DNA of 53,742 bases, from NCBI RefSeq assembly GCF_900114215.1, contig NZ_FOSG01000030.1:1-53742 (forward strand). The letters run 5' to 3'. Both the position numbers and the translations under genes were made by a program. The notes beneath the pieces were generated by a model. That model saw only the letters and a list, made by a program, of their open reading frames with translations. It made no database searches and had not been told where the DNA came from. Below, one piece after another: positions 16,650-22,979 of this stretch (position 1 is its first letter; each line of letters begins with the position of its first letter). This DNA is from Streptomyces mangrovi. GTDB taxonomy: Bacteria; Actinomycetota; Actinomycetes; Streptomycetales; Streptomycetaceae.

Positions 16650-17201
16650 GTGGCAGAAGTGAAGGTCGCCTTTCTCGTCGCCCCCGAGGGTGTGGAGCAG
16701 GTAGAGCTGACCGAACCGTGGCAGGCCGTGATCGACGCCGGGGGCACCCCGAACCTGCTGTCCACCACCGGCGGGCGGATCCAGGCGTTCAACCACCTCG
16801 ACAAGGCCGACACCTTCGAGGTGGACAAGCAGGTCGGCCGGGCCGCGGTCGAGGACTACGACGGGCTGGTGCTGCCCGGCGGCGTCGCCAACCCCGACTT
16901 CCTGCGGACGGACGAGGGCGCCGTCTCCTTCGTCCGGGAGTTCTTCCAGACCGGCAAGCCGGTGGCGGTCATCTGCCACGGCCCGTGGACGCTGATCGAG
17001 GCGGACGTGGTGCGCGGCAGGAAGATCACCTCCTGGCCGAGCCTGGAGACGGACCTGCGCAACGCCGGCGCCAACTGGGTCGACGAACAGGTCTCCGTCT
17101 GCACCGAAGGACCGAACACCCTGGTCAGCAGCCGCAAGCCGGACGACCTCAAGGCGTTCAACCAGGCGTTCCTGCGGGAGTTCCAGACCGTCTCGGCCTG
17201 A
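16650..17201 (+). CDS. DJ-1/PfpI family protein (general-stress YhbO/Pfp1 type)
   Basis: A 183-aa single-domain class I glutamine-amidotransferase-like protein. The nucleophile elbow is VAVICHGPW with C109 and H110, and the preceding DYDGLVLPGG is the usual second landmark. Members of this branch are reported as stress-induced deglycases or chaperone-like hydrolases; the true activity is debated. The GTG start has GAAAGGA 3 to 4 nt upstream. It stands alone, ended by a hairpin at 17238-17268. Confidence 0.88.
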   Translation: MAEVKVAFLVAPEGVEQVELTEPWQAVIDAGGTPNLLSTTGGRIQAFNHLDKADTFEVDKQVGRAAVEDYDGLVLPGGVANPDFLRTDEGAVSFVREFFQTGKPVAVICHGPWTLIEADVVRGRKITSWPSLETDLRNAGANWVDEQVSVCTEGPNTLVSSRKPDDLKAFNQAFLREFQTVSA

Positions 17202-17237
17202 CCCCGCCACGCGGCTTCCGGCCCCGCCCGACCCGCT

Positions 17238-17268
17238 GTGGGCCGCCCGCCACGCGCGGGCGGCCCAC
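17238..17268. terminator. Bidirectional terminator between pfpI-like and imm35-like genes
   Basis: A perfect 13-bp stem (17238-17250 with 17256-17268) and 5-nt loop between convergent genes. Confidence 0.8.
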
Positions 17269-17293
17269 ACGTGCGTCCGCCTGCCCCCGGCGG

Positions 17294-17590
17294 TCAGGCG
17301 CCGGTGGTGTAGGCGTCCCTGGCCAGCTCACCCAGGTACTCGCCCAGCGGCTGGTGGGTCGGGGGGAAGTGCGGCCCGCTGCCGTCCTTGGGCACGACCA
17401 CCACGCGGACGAAGGGCGCCAGCGCCATGTTCCCGGTGTCGATGTGCTCCTGCGAGTCGAACCGCACCGCCCAAGCCACCGGATGCTCCTGCGTCAGCCC
17501 GTCCTGCACGACGATCGTGAACTCCCCTTCGGGGAACGCCTCGTCGAGGAACCGGCGGGCGGAGTCGATGGCCTCGTCCCGTGAGAGCAC
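17294..17590 (-). CDS. YrhB/Imm35-like small protein (orphan immunity-type)
   Basis: A 98-aa protein that resembles the YrhB/immunity protein 35 family: N-terminal helix RDEAIDSARRFLDEAF, then a strand pair with the family-like AVRFDSQEHIDTGN, then VVVPKDGSG. Such proteins protect against polymorphic toxins in contact-dependent or secreted toxin systems. No toxin gene is adjacent here, so it would be an orphan, or it may have another role. GTG start with AAGGAG about 8 nt upstream. Confidence 0.65.
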   Translation of the reverse strand: MLSRDEAIDSARRFLDEAFPEGEFTIVVQDGLTQEHPVAWAVRFDSQEHIDTGNMALAPFVRVVVVPKDGSGPHFPPTHQPLGEYLGELARDAYTTGA

Positions 17591-17808
17591 TGGAAGTCTC
17601 CTTGGTGTCGCTCAGAACCTTCGGGGAACCGGCGGCCCCCGGCGCTCGGACGGCGTGAACCCGCTTCCGGACGACCGCACCGCCATGACTGGGCGCAGCA
17701 TAGGACGATACGACCAGCCCGCGCGCCCCAACCCGGTCCGTAGTACGTCAGCTTCCCGCCAGGCGCGGGCGAAGACCGCCCACGGGCCGGGGCCGCAGCG
17801 GACCGTGA

Positions 17809-17844
17809 TCCCTCCCTAGGTCCCTTCCTAGATCCCTTCCTAGA
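17809..17844. repeat. Three tandem copies of a 12-bp unit, TCCCTTCCTAGA
   Basis: Copies at 17809-17820 (TCCCTCCCTAGG), 17821-17832 and 17833-17844; the last two are identical. Each carries the tetranucleotide CTAG, which is rare in Streptomyces DNA. The array lies 41 bp upstream of the nuclease gene. A dyad CCAAGT-N18-ACTTGG (17847-17876) follows directly. Together they could be protein-binding sites in its promoter. Confidence 0.7.
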
Positions 17845-17885
17845 CTCCAAGTGGTGCGATACGAACGGCAACTTGGGGAATCCGT

Positions 17886-18938
17886 ATGGCGATTGAAAGG
17901 GTGTCGATCATCGGCGCGGCACAGCCCGTCACAGCGAAGGAGGCCCGGTTGGCGGACCTGGGACTGAAGGAACGGGCCGATCTGCAGAAGTGGATCATCG
18001 CCGACCCCTCCCTCGTCGAGCCGGGCCTGCTCATCCTGACCGAGGAGTACGACAGGTGGGCCACGTCGGGCGGGGACAGGGTCCGCGACCGGCTGGACCT
18101 GCTGGCCCTCGACTCCGAGGGGCACCTCGTCGTCATGGAGCTCAAACGCGACGACGCCCCGGACGACGTACACCTGCAGGCCATCACCTACGCGGCCATG
18201 GTGTCCCGCTTCACCGAGGAGGACCTCGCCCGCATCCACGCGGACTTCCTGCGGCGCTCCGGCGAGGAGCACGACATCCCGAAAGCCCTGCAGGCCATCC
18301 GGGCGCACTGCGGCGACGAACTGGACGCCGCACTGCTCAAGCAGCCCCGGATCGTGCTGGTCGCCCGCTCCTTCCCGAAGCAGGTGACCTCGTCGGCCGT
18401 ATGGCTGAACGAGATGGGGATCGACGTCAAGCTGGTCCAGTTCCGGCTCTGGGCGAACGAGGGGACACACGTGATGACGACCTCGGTGCTCTACCCGGTG
18501 CCGGGGCTGGAGGAGTTCACCGTGGTCCCCGCCCGAGCCGAGAAGGCCGAGACGGCCCAGCGCGCCGCGAACAGCACCCGTAACCGCAAGGCGGTGCTGC
18601 GCATCATCGACAACGGCTCGGTCCAGCCCGGCCAGACGCTCCGTTTCCGCGCCTTTCCGGAGTCCATGGCCTGGGACAACAACGAGATCGAGAGGTGGGT
18701 CGCGGAGGACCCCAGGCGCGGCCGCGCCACCTGGACCGGCGACCGCGGCCGCCCCCTGCGGTGGGAGTACGACGGGCAGTGCTACGCGCCGACGTCGCTG
18801 GTGAAGGAGATGGTCGAGCAGCTGACGGGGAACCGGCCCGGATACGCCTCCGGCCCCAGGTACTGGCTGGACTCCGAGGGGCGGGACCTGGCCGAACTGG
18901 CCGACCTCCCCGGCGAGCCCGCCCCCGACACCCCCTGA
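17886..18938 (+). CDS. PD-(D/E)XK nuclease-like protein with C-terminal RAMA-like domain
   Basis: A 350-aa protein with two parts. Residues about 30-130 look like a restriction-type nuclease core: D71 in RLDLLAL, E85-L-K87 in VVMELK, then Q98 in LQAITYAAM, an arrangement like DUF91/NucS-type nucleases. Residues about 236-345 (GSVQPGQTLRF, then a Trp/Tyr-rich region ending YAPTSLVKEMVEQLTG) resemble the RAMA domain often attached to restriction and defence proteins and thought to read modified DNA. No methylase or helicase partner is adjacent. GGGGAA precedes the ATG. Nuclease activity and a role in defence are inferred, not shown. Confidence 0.6.
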   Translation: MAIERVSIIGAAQPVTAKEARLADLGLKERADLQKWIIADPSLVEPGLLILTEEYDRWATSGGDRVRDRLDLLALDSEGHLVVMELKRDDAPDDVHLQAITYAAMVSRFTEEDLARIHADFLRRSGEEHDIPKALQAIRAHCGDELDAALLKQPRIVLVARSFPKQVTSSAVWLNEMGIDVKLVQFRLWANEGTHVMTTSVLYPVPGLEEFTVVPARAEKAETAQRAANSTRNRKAVLRIIDNGSVQPGQTLRFRAFPESMAWDNNEIERWVAEDPRRGRATWTGDRGRPLRWEYDGQCYAPTSLVKEMVEQLTGNRPGYASGPRYWLDSEGRDLAELADLPGEPAPDTP

Positions 18939-19026
18939 GCGCCGACACCCCATGAGCACAGGAACGCCACGTCTGCTCCGGCGTCCGCGCCCTACACGCT
19001 GGCCGGACCCTCCGCCATGGCGTGCG

Positions 19027-19132
19027 TCATCCGCCCGCGCGCCACCGTTTCTCCATCTGTTCGGCCCGGTCCCACACGCCAGTCGCGGCGCGCAGTTCGG
19101 TCTCGGTGAACGAGCCGTGCTCACCCTCGTAC
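19027..19132 (-). pseudogene. 3' remnant of a gene truncated at the IS-like element
   Basis: Reading leftward from 19132, an open frame of 34 codons (YEGEHGSFTETELRAATGVW and so on) ends at a TGA at 19027. It has the acidic, helix-forming look of a real protein C-terminus and begins exactly at the left inverted repeat of the IS3-type element. There is no start codon or upstream part on the other side of the element. Most likely an insertion plus deletion removed the 5' part. The family is not recognised. Confidence 0.5.
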
Positions 19133-19365
19133 TGAACCGCCCCGGGTCGGATGGAGGCTCGATTTCATGAAAGGATCGAGTCATGGCACGACCCTCCCGT
19201 TACCCCCTTGAGTTCCGCCGCCGCGCGGTGCGCATGGTCGCCGAGGTCCGCGGTGAGATAGGCCACGTCCCACCCGTCGAGTACGAGACCCACTACTACA
19301 CGGAACTCACAAAACCCCAGGTCACAATCATAATCCGAGATCTCTACCGAACCCGGGGCGGTTCA
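19133..19365 (+). mobile_element. Internally deleted IS3-family element (233 bp, MITE-like)
   Basis: The ends are inverted repeats: TGAACCGCCCCGGGTCGG at 19133-19150 and, inverted, TGAACCGCCCCGGGTTCGG at 19347-19365. Inside is a chimeric frame joining the start of an IS3-type OrfA to the end of an OrfB. No 3 or 4 bp target duplication is visible. It retains both ends but no functional transposase, so it is a non-autonomous derivative that a related full IS might mobilise. Confidence 0.72.
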
Positions 19366-19407
19366 CTGCTCTGGACGGGGTGGGCGCTCGCTAGGCTGCC
19401 GTCATGA
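19183..19407 (+). pseudogene. Fused remnant of IS3-family transposase OrfA start and OrfB end
   Basis: The frame starts MARPSRYPLEFRRRAVRMV, typical of IS3-family OrfA (HTH protein), and after about 26 residues switches to GHVPPVEYETHYYTEL, typical of the last residues of OrfB (integrase). All of the HTH, leucine zipper and DDE core is missing. The frame then runs through the right inverted repeat into host sequence. It cannot encode a transposase. Confidence 0.72.
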
Positions 19408-19628
19408 GTGACGCCGGTGGTGCAGGTCCCCTGTCGGACGATGAGTGGAATCAGCTCCGCGGACTGTTGCACCGGTTCTGTACCCACGAGCTGGATCAGT
19501 GGGCACTTCTGCAGACGGCGACCCCATACGGCCCTGTCTACATCTCTGTGGATCGGAAGCCGCTGCCGGACACTGATCAGTTCACCTACCACTCGCTGTA
19601 CCGCGAGGACGAGCGCCCACCCGACTGA
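19404..19628 (+). CDS. Small acidic hypothetical protein (74 aa)
   Basis: A 74-aa soluble protein beginning LSDDEWNQLRGLLHRFCTHEL after a short lead, then a strand segment YGPVYISVDRKPLP. It looks like a family of small Streptomyces accessory proteins I recognise only as conserved hypothetical. TAGGCT (19392-19397) lies 6 nt before the ATG with no Shine-Dalgarno, so expression would be leaderless, from a promoter directly beside the right end of the IS-like element. Function unknown. Confidence 0.6.
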   Translation: MSDAGGAGPLSDDEWNQLRGLLHRFCTHELDQWALLQTATPYGPVYISVDRKPLPDTDQFTYHSLYREDERPPD

Positions 19629-19777
19629 CATCACCAGCTGACACCAACACGGCTGGACGTCGACGGGCGAGCAGGGGCGGTGACGGTCTCGGCAGCGGGT
19701 GAGAAGGCACGTTCCGGCTGTTGGCGATGAGGGACAGCCGAACTTGTAAAGCGGCGGTCAGCACACGGTCTGGGGTA

Positions 19778-20064
19778 CTACAGGCCGTCGATGCGTTCGG
19801 TTGCTCGCAGCAGGCGGGCTACCTCCTGGGCCACGAGGGCCGGTAGGCGCAAGTGGAGGACGCCCGAGCCGTCGGTGGCGGTGTCGGCACGGGTTGCCAG
19901 CTCGGTGGTGTCGATGCCGGCCGATGACAGGGCGTCGGTCAGGTCGCTGCCGCGTTCGTCGCGTCTCGCCAGCCCGCCACGTAGTCCGCGCCGCGGACCC
20001 AGAGCCAGCCGTCCGGGTCCAGTTCGCCGCTCTCGGAGGCAGGGCCTGTCGGGTCGTGCTGCAC
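19778..20064 (-). pseudogene. Frameshifted small gene of unknown function
   Basis: A GTG at 20064 preceded by GGAAGGGAAG starts a frame reading QHDPTGPASESGELDPDGW and onward to about WRD, then hits a stop near 19939. One frame over, without a start of its own, the protein continues RGSDLTDALSSAGIDTTEL to EVARLLRATERIDGL and stops at 19778. One added base near 19945-19960 would restore a protein of about 95 aa. So there is either a 1-bp deletion or an assembly error. Confidence 0.55.
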
Positions 20065-20237
20065 TGAACTTCCCTTCCTGGGAATGAGGTTGGGCACCGT
20101 GCCATTCGCGCCGACGATCAGGCATGACGGCGGCCCCGGTGCCATCGGGCACCGGGGTCCGCGAGGGCTCCCAGGGCCGGACCACCCGGATGCTGTCCAG
20201 ACGAGGAGTGGTCCGGCTTCTTCACTTGTCTTGCCGG

Positions 20238-20330
20238 TCAGCGTGGGTAGGGGTCGCCGGCTATCGCCAGCGGGATGACCACCGCGGCCCAGAAGACGAC
20301 CATCAGCACGCAGAACAGGCGCTGCCTCAC
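20238..20330 (-). CDS. 30-aa hydrophobic membrane peptide
   Basis: A short frame, MRQRLFCVLMVVFWAAVVIP followed by LAIAGDPYPR: a basic start, one transmembrane helix and a short polar end. Its GTG overlaps the TGA of the upstream gene (GTGA), so translation is probably coupled. It is the last of three overlapping genes on this strand. It could be a small membrane effector or only a chance ORF; the coupling and clean hydrophobicity favour a gene. Confidence 0.5.
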   Translation of the reverse strand: MRQRLFCVLMVVFWAAVVIPLAIAGDPYPR

Positions 20331-20569
20331 AGGCACTCCCCCTCGGCAGGGGTCATGTGCCAGTTGCGGGTGACGACCTCCCGGTACGTACGGTGGGACG
20401 GGTGGCTTCCCGTGTGGGAGAAGGCCCGGGCGCGCGCCTCGTCGAAGTCCGCTTCCGTGCCGGAGGAGGCCAGACACGAGGAGCACTCCAGCTCGTGCAG
20501 CATCTCGGGGGTGTCCGCATTGATGTGCGGTGCCATCGTCCATGTGATGTAGCGGAAGACCGTGCGCAT
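20327..20569 (-). CDS. Small Cys-containing protein, DUF7848-like (80 aa)
   Basis: An 80-aa protein starting MRTVFRYITW with a CSSC pair (ELECSSCLASSG), a helix FDEARARAFSHTG and the His-rich SHPSHRTYREVVTRNW. It resembles a small family common in Streptomyces accessory loci next to XRE-type regulators, which I recall as DUF7848. The start overlaps the previous stop (TGATG) and its stop overlaps the next start, so all three genes should be translated together. Function unknown; the two Cys could bind a metal. Confidence 0.65.
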   Translation of the reverse strand: MRTVFRYITWTMAPHINADTPEMLHELECSSCLASSGTEADFDEARARAFSHTGSHPSHRTYREVVTRNWHMTPAEGECL

Positions 20570-20808
20570 CACAGCGCGTCCTTGCCGTACGGATTTCTGC
20601 TGTAGGCGTTGACCTCGGCCAGCCGCGCGGTCAGCCGCTCCTTCGGGGTGACGGGCCGCACTTGGCCCGGGTCCGCGTCCCACTCCAGGCCGCCGCCGGG
20701 CGGTCTGAGCTGTACGTGCGAGCCGAGGTGGTCCATCACCCGGCCCACGCGGCCCGTTCGTTCGTCCAGCGCCAGCGTGCCCACGTCGAGGGCTCCCTTG
20801 TCGCTCAT
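20569..20808 (-). CDS. Small hypothetical protein, first gene of a three-gene micro-operon (79 aa)
   Basis: A 79-aa protein with a small beta-barrel-like pattern: VGTLALDERTGRVGRVMDHL, then VQLRPPGGGLEWD, then a charged helix. I recognise the type as a conserved Streptomyces small protein found beside XRE regulators, with no known function. It is divergent from the regulator at 20926, with 117 bp between, and overlaps the next gene by one base. Confidence 0.65.
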   Translation of the reverse strand: MSDKGALDVGTLALDERTGRVGRVMDHLGSHVQLRPPGGGLEWDADPGQVRPVTPKERLTARLAEVNAYSRNPYGKDAL

Positions 20809-20925
20809 GCAGTGAGGATCACGCCGGTACCACGGACGTTGGTACCTCCCCCAAAACCCATTTGGGGACGTCCCGGAGTTGGTGGAACGCCCCTGGCTAC
20901 GTCCCCTCGACCAGGGAGAGACTCG
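20809..20925. promoter_or_regulatory. Divergent promoter region with dyads and repeats
   Basis: Contains two copies of GGTACC (20826-20831 and 20841-20846, 15 bp apart), the inverted repeat CCCCAAA-N5-TTTGGGG (20849-20867) and the palindrome GGGACGTCCC around 20865-20874. This density of dyads between a regulator gene and a divergent small operon is what one expects of an autoregulated operator. A GGGAGAG ribosome site precedes the regulator's GTG. Confidence 0.5.
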
Positions 20926-21669
20926 GTGCAGAACGAGCGACTACGAGCCGCCATGGCAGCCGGTGGGTGGACCTACGCCACCCTCGCGGCGAAGGCGGAG
21001 GTGGACCCCAAGTCCGTTGAGCGGTGGGTCAACCTCGGCCGCACCCCGCGTCGCACGACGGCGATGCTGGCTGCCGAAGCCTTAGGAGAAGACGTGCACG
21101 CACTCTGGCCGGCCCTGCGCCAGGCCCGCAGCGCACGAGCCATAAGCCCCGAATTGATGGCCCTGTACGACCAGCGCGCGGACGTTCCCGTATCGGCCTT
21201 CACGGACATGCTTACCCAGGCACGCGAGCACATCGACGTACTGGTCTACGCGGCCGTCTTCCTGCACGAGGCGTACCCCCGCCTCAACGACCTGCTGCGG
21301 GAGCGGGCGGCCGAGGGATGCACTGTGCGCATCGCCATCGGCGACGCCGACAGCGAGAACGTCCAGCAGCGCGGCCGGGAAGAGAAGTTCGGCCACGGCA
21401 TCGAGTCCCGCTGCCGACTCGCGCTCATGCACTACCGGCCACTGGTCGGCGTGCCGGGCATCGAGATCCGCACACACGGAACCACGCTCTACAACTCCCT
21501 CTACCGGGCAGACGACCAGATGCTGGTCAACGCCCACGTGTGGGGTGTCAACGCCTACGGGGCGCCCGTGTGGCACCTGCGCCGCCATGACAACGGCAAG
21601 GTCTTCGGGACCTACGCGCAGAGCTTCGACGCCGTCTGGGCGACGGCGACACCGGTACAGGAAGAGTGA
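20926..21669 (+). CDS. XRE-type regulator with DUF5919-like (PLD-fold-like) sensor domain; contains a TTA codon
   Basis: A 247-aa protein: N-terminal helix-turn-helix (about residues 1-60, TYATLAAKAEVDPKSVERWV), then a domain starting near residue 75 with VSAFTDMLTQAREHIDVLVY, RIAIGDADSENV and, at the end, the patch THGTTLYNSLYRADDQMLVN. This second domain resembles the DUF5919/phospholipase-D-like modules fused to HTHs in Streptomyces; full HKD catalytic motifs are not seen, so it may sense a ligand. Leu53 is encoded by TTA (21082-21084), the only TTA codon I noticed in the window, which makes translation depend on bldA tRNA. The NUDIX gene follows after 3 bp. Confidence 0.75.
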   Translation: MQNERLRAAMAAGGWTYATLAAKAEVDPKSVERWVNLGRTPRRTTAMLAAEALGEDVHALWPALRQARSARAISPELMALYDQRADVPVSAFTDMLTQAREHIDVLVYAAVFLHEAYPRLNDLLRERAAEGCTVRIAIGDADSENVQQRGREEKFGHGIESRCRLALMHYRPLVGVPGIEIRTHGTTLYNSLYRADDQMLVNAHVWGVNAYGAPVWHLRRHDNGKVFGTYAQSFDAVWATATPVQEE

Positions 21670-21672
21670 GGC

Positions 21673-22143
21673 ATGGCACGGACCGAGTACTACGACGACC
21701 CCGACGCCCCCGAGCCCAACAGTCTGGTCGTCGCAGCCTCCGCCGTCGTCACCGACGAGGAGGGCCGCATCCTGCTCCAGCGCCGCCGCGACAACGACCT
21801 GTGGGCCCTGCCCGGCGGCGGCATGGAGATGACCGACTCCCTGCCGGGCACGGCCGTGCGCGAGGTGAAGGAGGAGACCGGGCTGGATGTGGAGATCACC
21901 GGCCTGGTCGGCACCTACACCGACCCCCGCCACGTCATCGCCTACAGCGACGGCGAGGTCAGGCGGCAGTTCAACGTCTGCTTCACCGCCCGCGTCACCG
22001 GGGGTGAACCGGCGATCTCGGACGAGTCCACCGAGCTGCGGTTCGTGCCGCCCGGAGAGATCGACTCCCTGCCGATGCACCACACCCAGCGGCTCAGGCT
22101 CCGGCACTTCCTGGAGCACCGCGACCGGCCCTACCTCGGCTGA
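21673..22143 (+). CDS. NUDIX hydrolase
   Basis: A 156-aa NUDIX protein. The box reads GGMEMTD, then seven residues, then REVKEETGLD: all elements fit except that the first Glu of the box is Asp, a mild change. The core metal-binding REVxEE is intact. It is separated by only 3 bp from the upstream regulator and so is co-transcribed, suggesting that it makes or removes the nucleotide-like ligand the regulator senses. The substrate is unknown. A hairpin terminator follows. Confidence 0.88.
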   Translation: MARTEYYDDPDAPEPNSLVVAASAVVTDEEGRILLQRRRDNDLWALPGGGMEMTDSLPGTAVREVKEETGLDVEITGLVGTYTDPRHVIAYSDGEVRRQFNVCFTARVTGGEPAISDESTELRFVPPGEIDSLPMHHTQRLRLRHFLEHRDRPYLG

Positions 22144-22158
22144 CCAGGCGGGAAGACA

Positions 22159-22197
22159 GCGACGCCCCCGCGCTGCGGGAGCAGGCGGGGGCGTCGC
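22159..22197. terminator. Bidirectional terminator between NUDIX and msrA genes
   Basis: A perfect 13-bp stem (22159-22171 with 22185-22197) around a 13-nt loop, between convergent genes. Confidence 0.8.
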
Positions 22198-22229
22198 GAC
22201 GAGGCGGCCGGGCAGAGGTCGGACGGGGC

Positions 22230-22889
22230 TCAGCCCTCGGCCCGGGCCACGCCGACCGGGCAGCTCACGCCCGTGCCGCCGATGCCGCAGTAGCCGCCGG
22301 GGTTCTTGTCCAGGTACTGCTGGTGGTAGCCCTCGGCCGGGTAGAAGGGCCCGGCGGGGAGGATCTCCGTGGTGATCTCGCCGTAGCCCGAGGAGGTCAG
22401 GACGGCCTGGTAGGAGTCGCGCGACGCCTTCGCCGCGGCCTCCTGTTCGGCGGAGTGGGTGTAGACCGCCGAGCGGTACTGGGTGCCCACGTCGTTGCCC
22501 TGGCGGAAGCCCTGGGTGGGGTCGTGGGACTCCCAGAAGACCCGCAGCAGTTCCTCGTAGGTGACCTTGGACGGGTCGAAGACGACGCGGACGGCCTCGG
22601 TGTGCCCGGTCAGGCCCGAGCAGACCTCCTCGTACGTCGGGTTCTCGGTGTGGCCGCCCTGGTAGCCCGCCAGGGTGGTCCACACCCCTTCGGTCTGCCA
22701 GAACTTCCGCTCCGCGCCCCAGAAGCAGCCCAGGCCGAAGTCGGCGGTCTCCAGCCCCTCCGGGTAGGGGCCCAGCAGCGGGTTGCCCAGGACGGTGTGG
22801 GTTCCGGGGACGGTGTAGGGACGCTCCGGGCGGCCCTTGAGGGCCTCCTCCGCCGTGGGGAGGGACTTCCTGAAGTGGCCGAACAGCAT
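22230..22889 (-). CDS. msrA: Peptide methionine (S)-S-oxide reductase
   Basis: A 219-aa enzyme that reduces methionine-S-sulfoxide in proteins using thioredoxin. The catalytic GCFWGAE motif has C55, followed by GYQGGHTENPTYEEVCSGLTGHTEAV, all family landmarks. The C-terminal GTGVSCPVG provides a resolving cysteine. The N-terminal extension of about 50 residues before GLGCFW is that of long-type MsrA proteins. ATG 22889 has GGAGAG 6 nt upstream; an in-frame TTG two codons earlier is less likely. It is read on its own. Confidence 0.96.
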   Translation of the reverse strand: MLFGHFRKSLPTAEEALKGRPERPYTVPGTHTVLGNPLLGPYPEGLETADFGLGCFWGAERKFWQTEGVWTTLAGYQGGHTENPTYEEVCSGLTGHTEAVRVVFDPSKVTYEELLRVFWESHDPTQGFRQGNDVGTQYRSAVYTHSAEQEAAAKASRDSYQAVLTSSGYGEITTEILPAGPFYPAEGYHQQYLDKNPGGYCGIGGTGVSCPVGVARAEG

Positions 22890-22979
22890 GCTCAACTCTC
22901 CTCGTGGCCTCGGCGGGCCCGGTGGGCCCGGTGCCGCCTGGGGCGGCGTACGCCGTGTGCGATACGCCGCTCCTACGTC

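Noticed and set aside
17809..17844. CRISPR-like array
   Set aside because: Units are 12 bp, directly abutting and without spacers; no cas genes nearby.
19365..19407. Genuine 74-aa protein from 19183 to 19407
   Set aside because: The frame is a fusion of transposase ends that continues by chance beyond the right inverted repeat.
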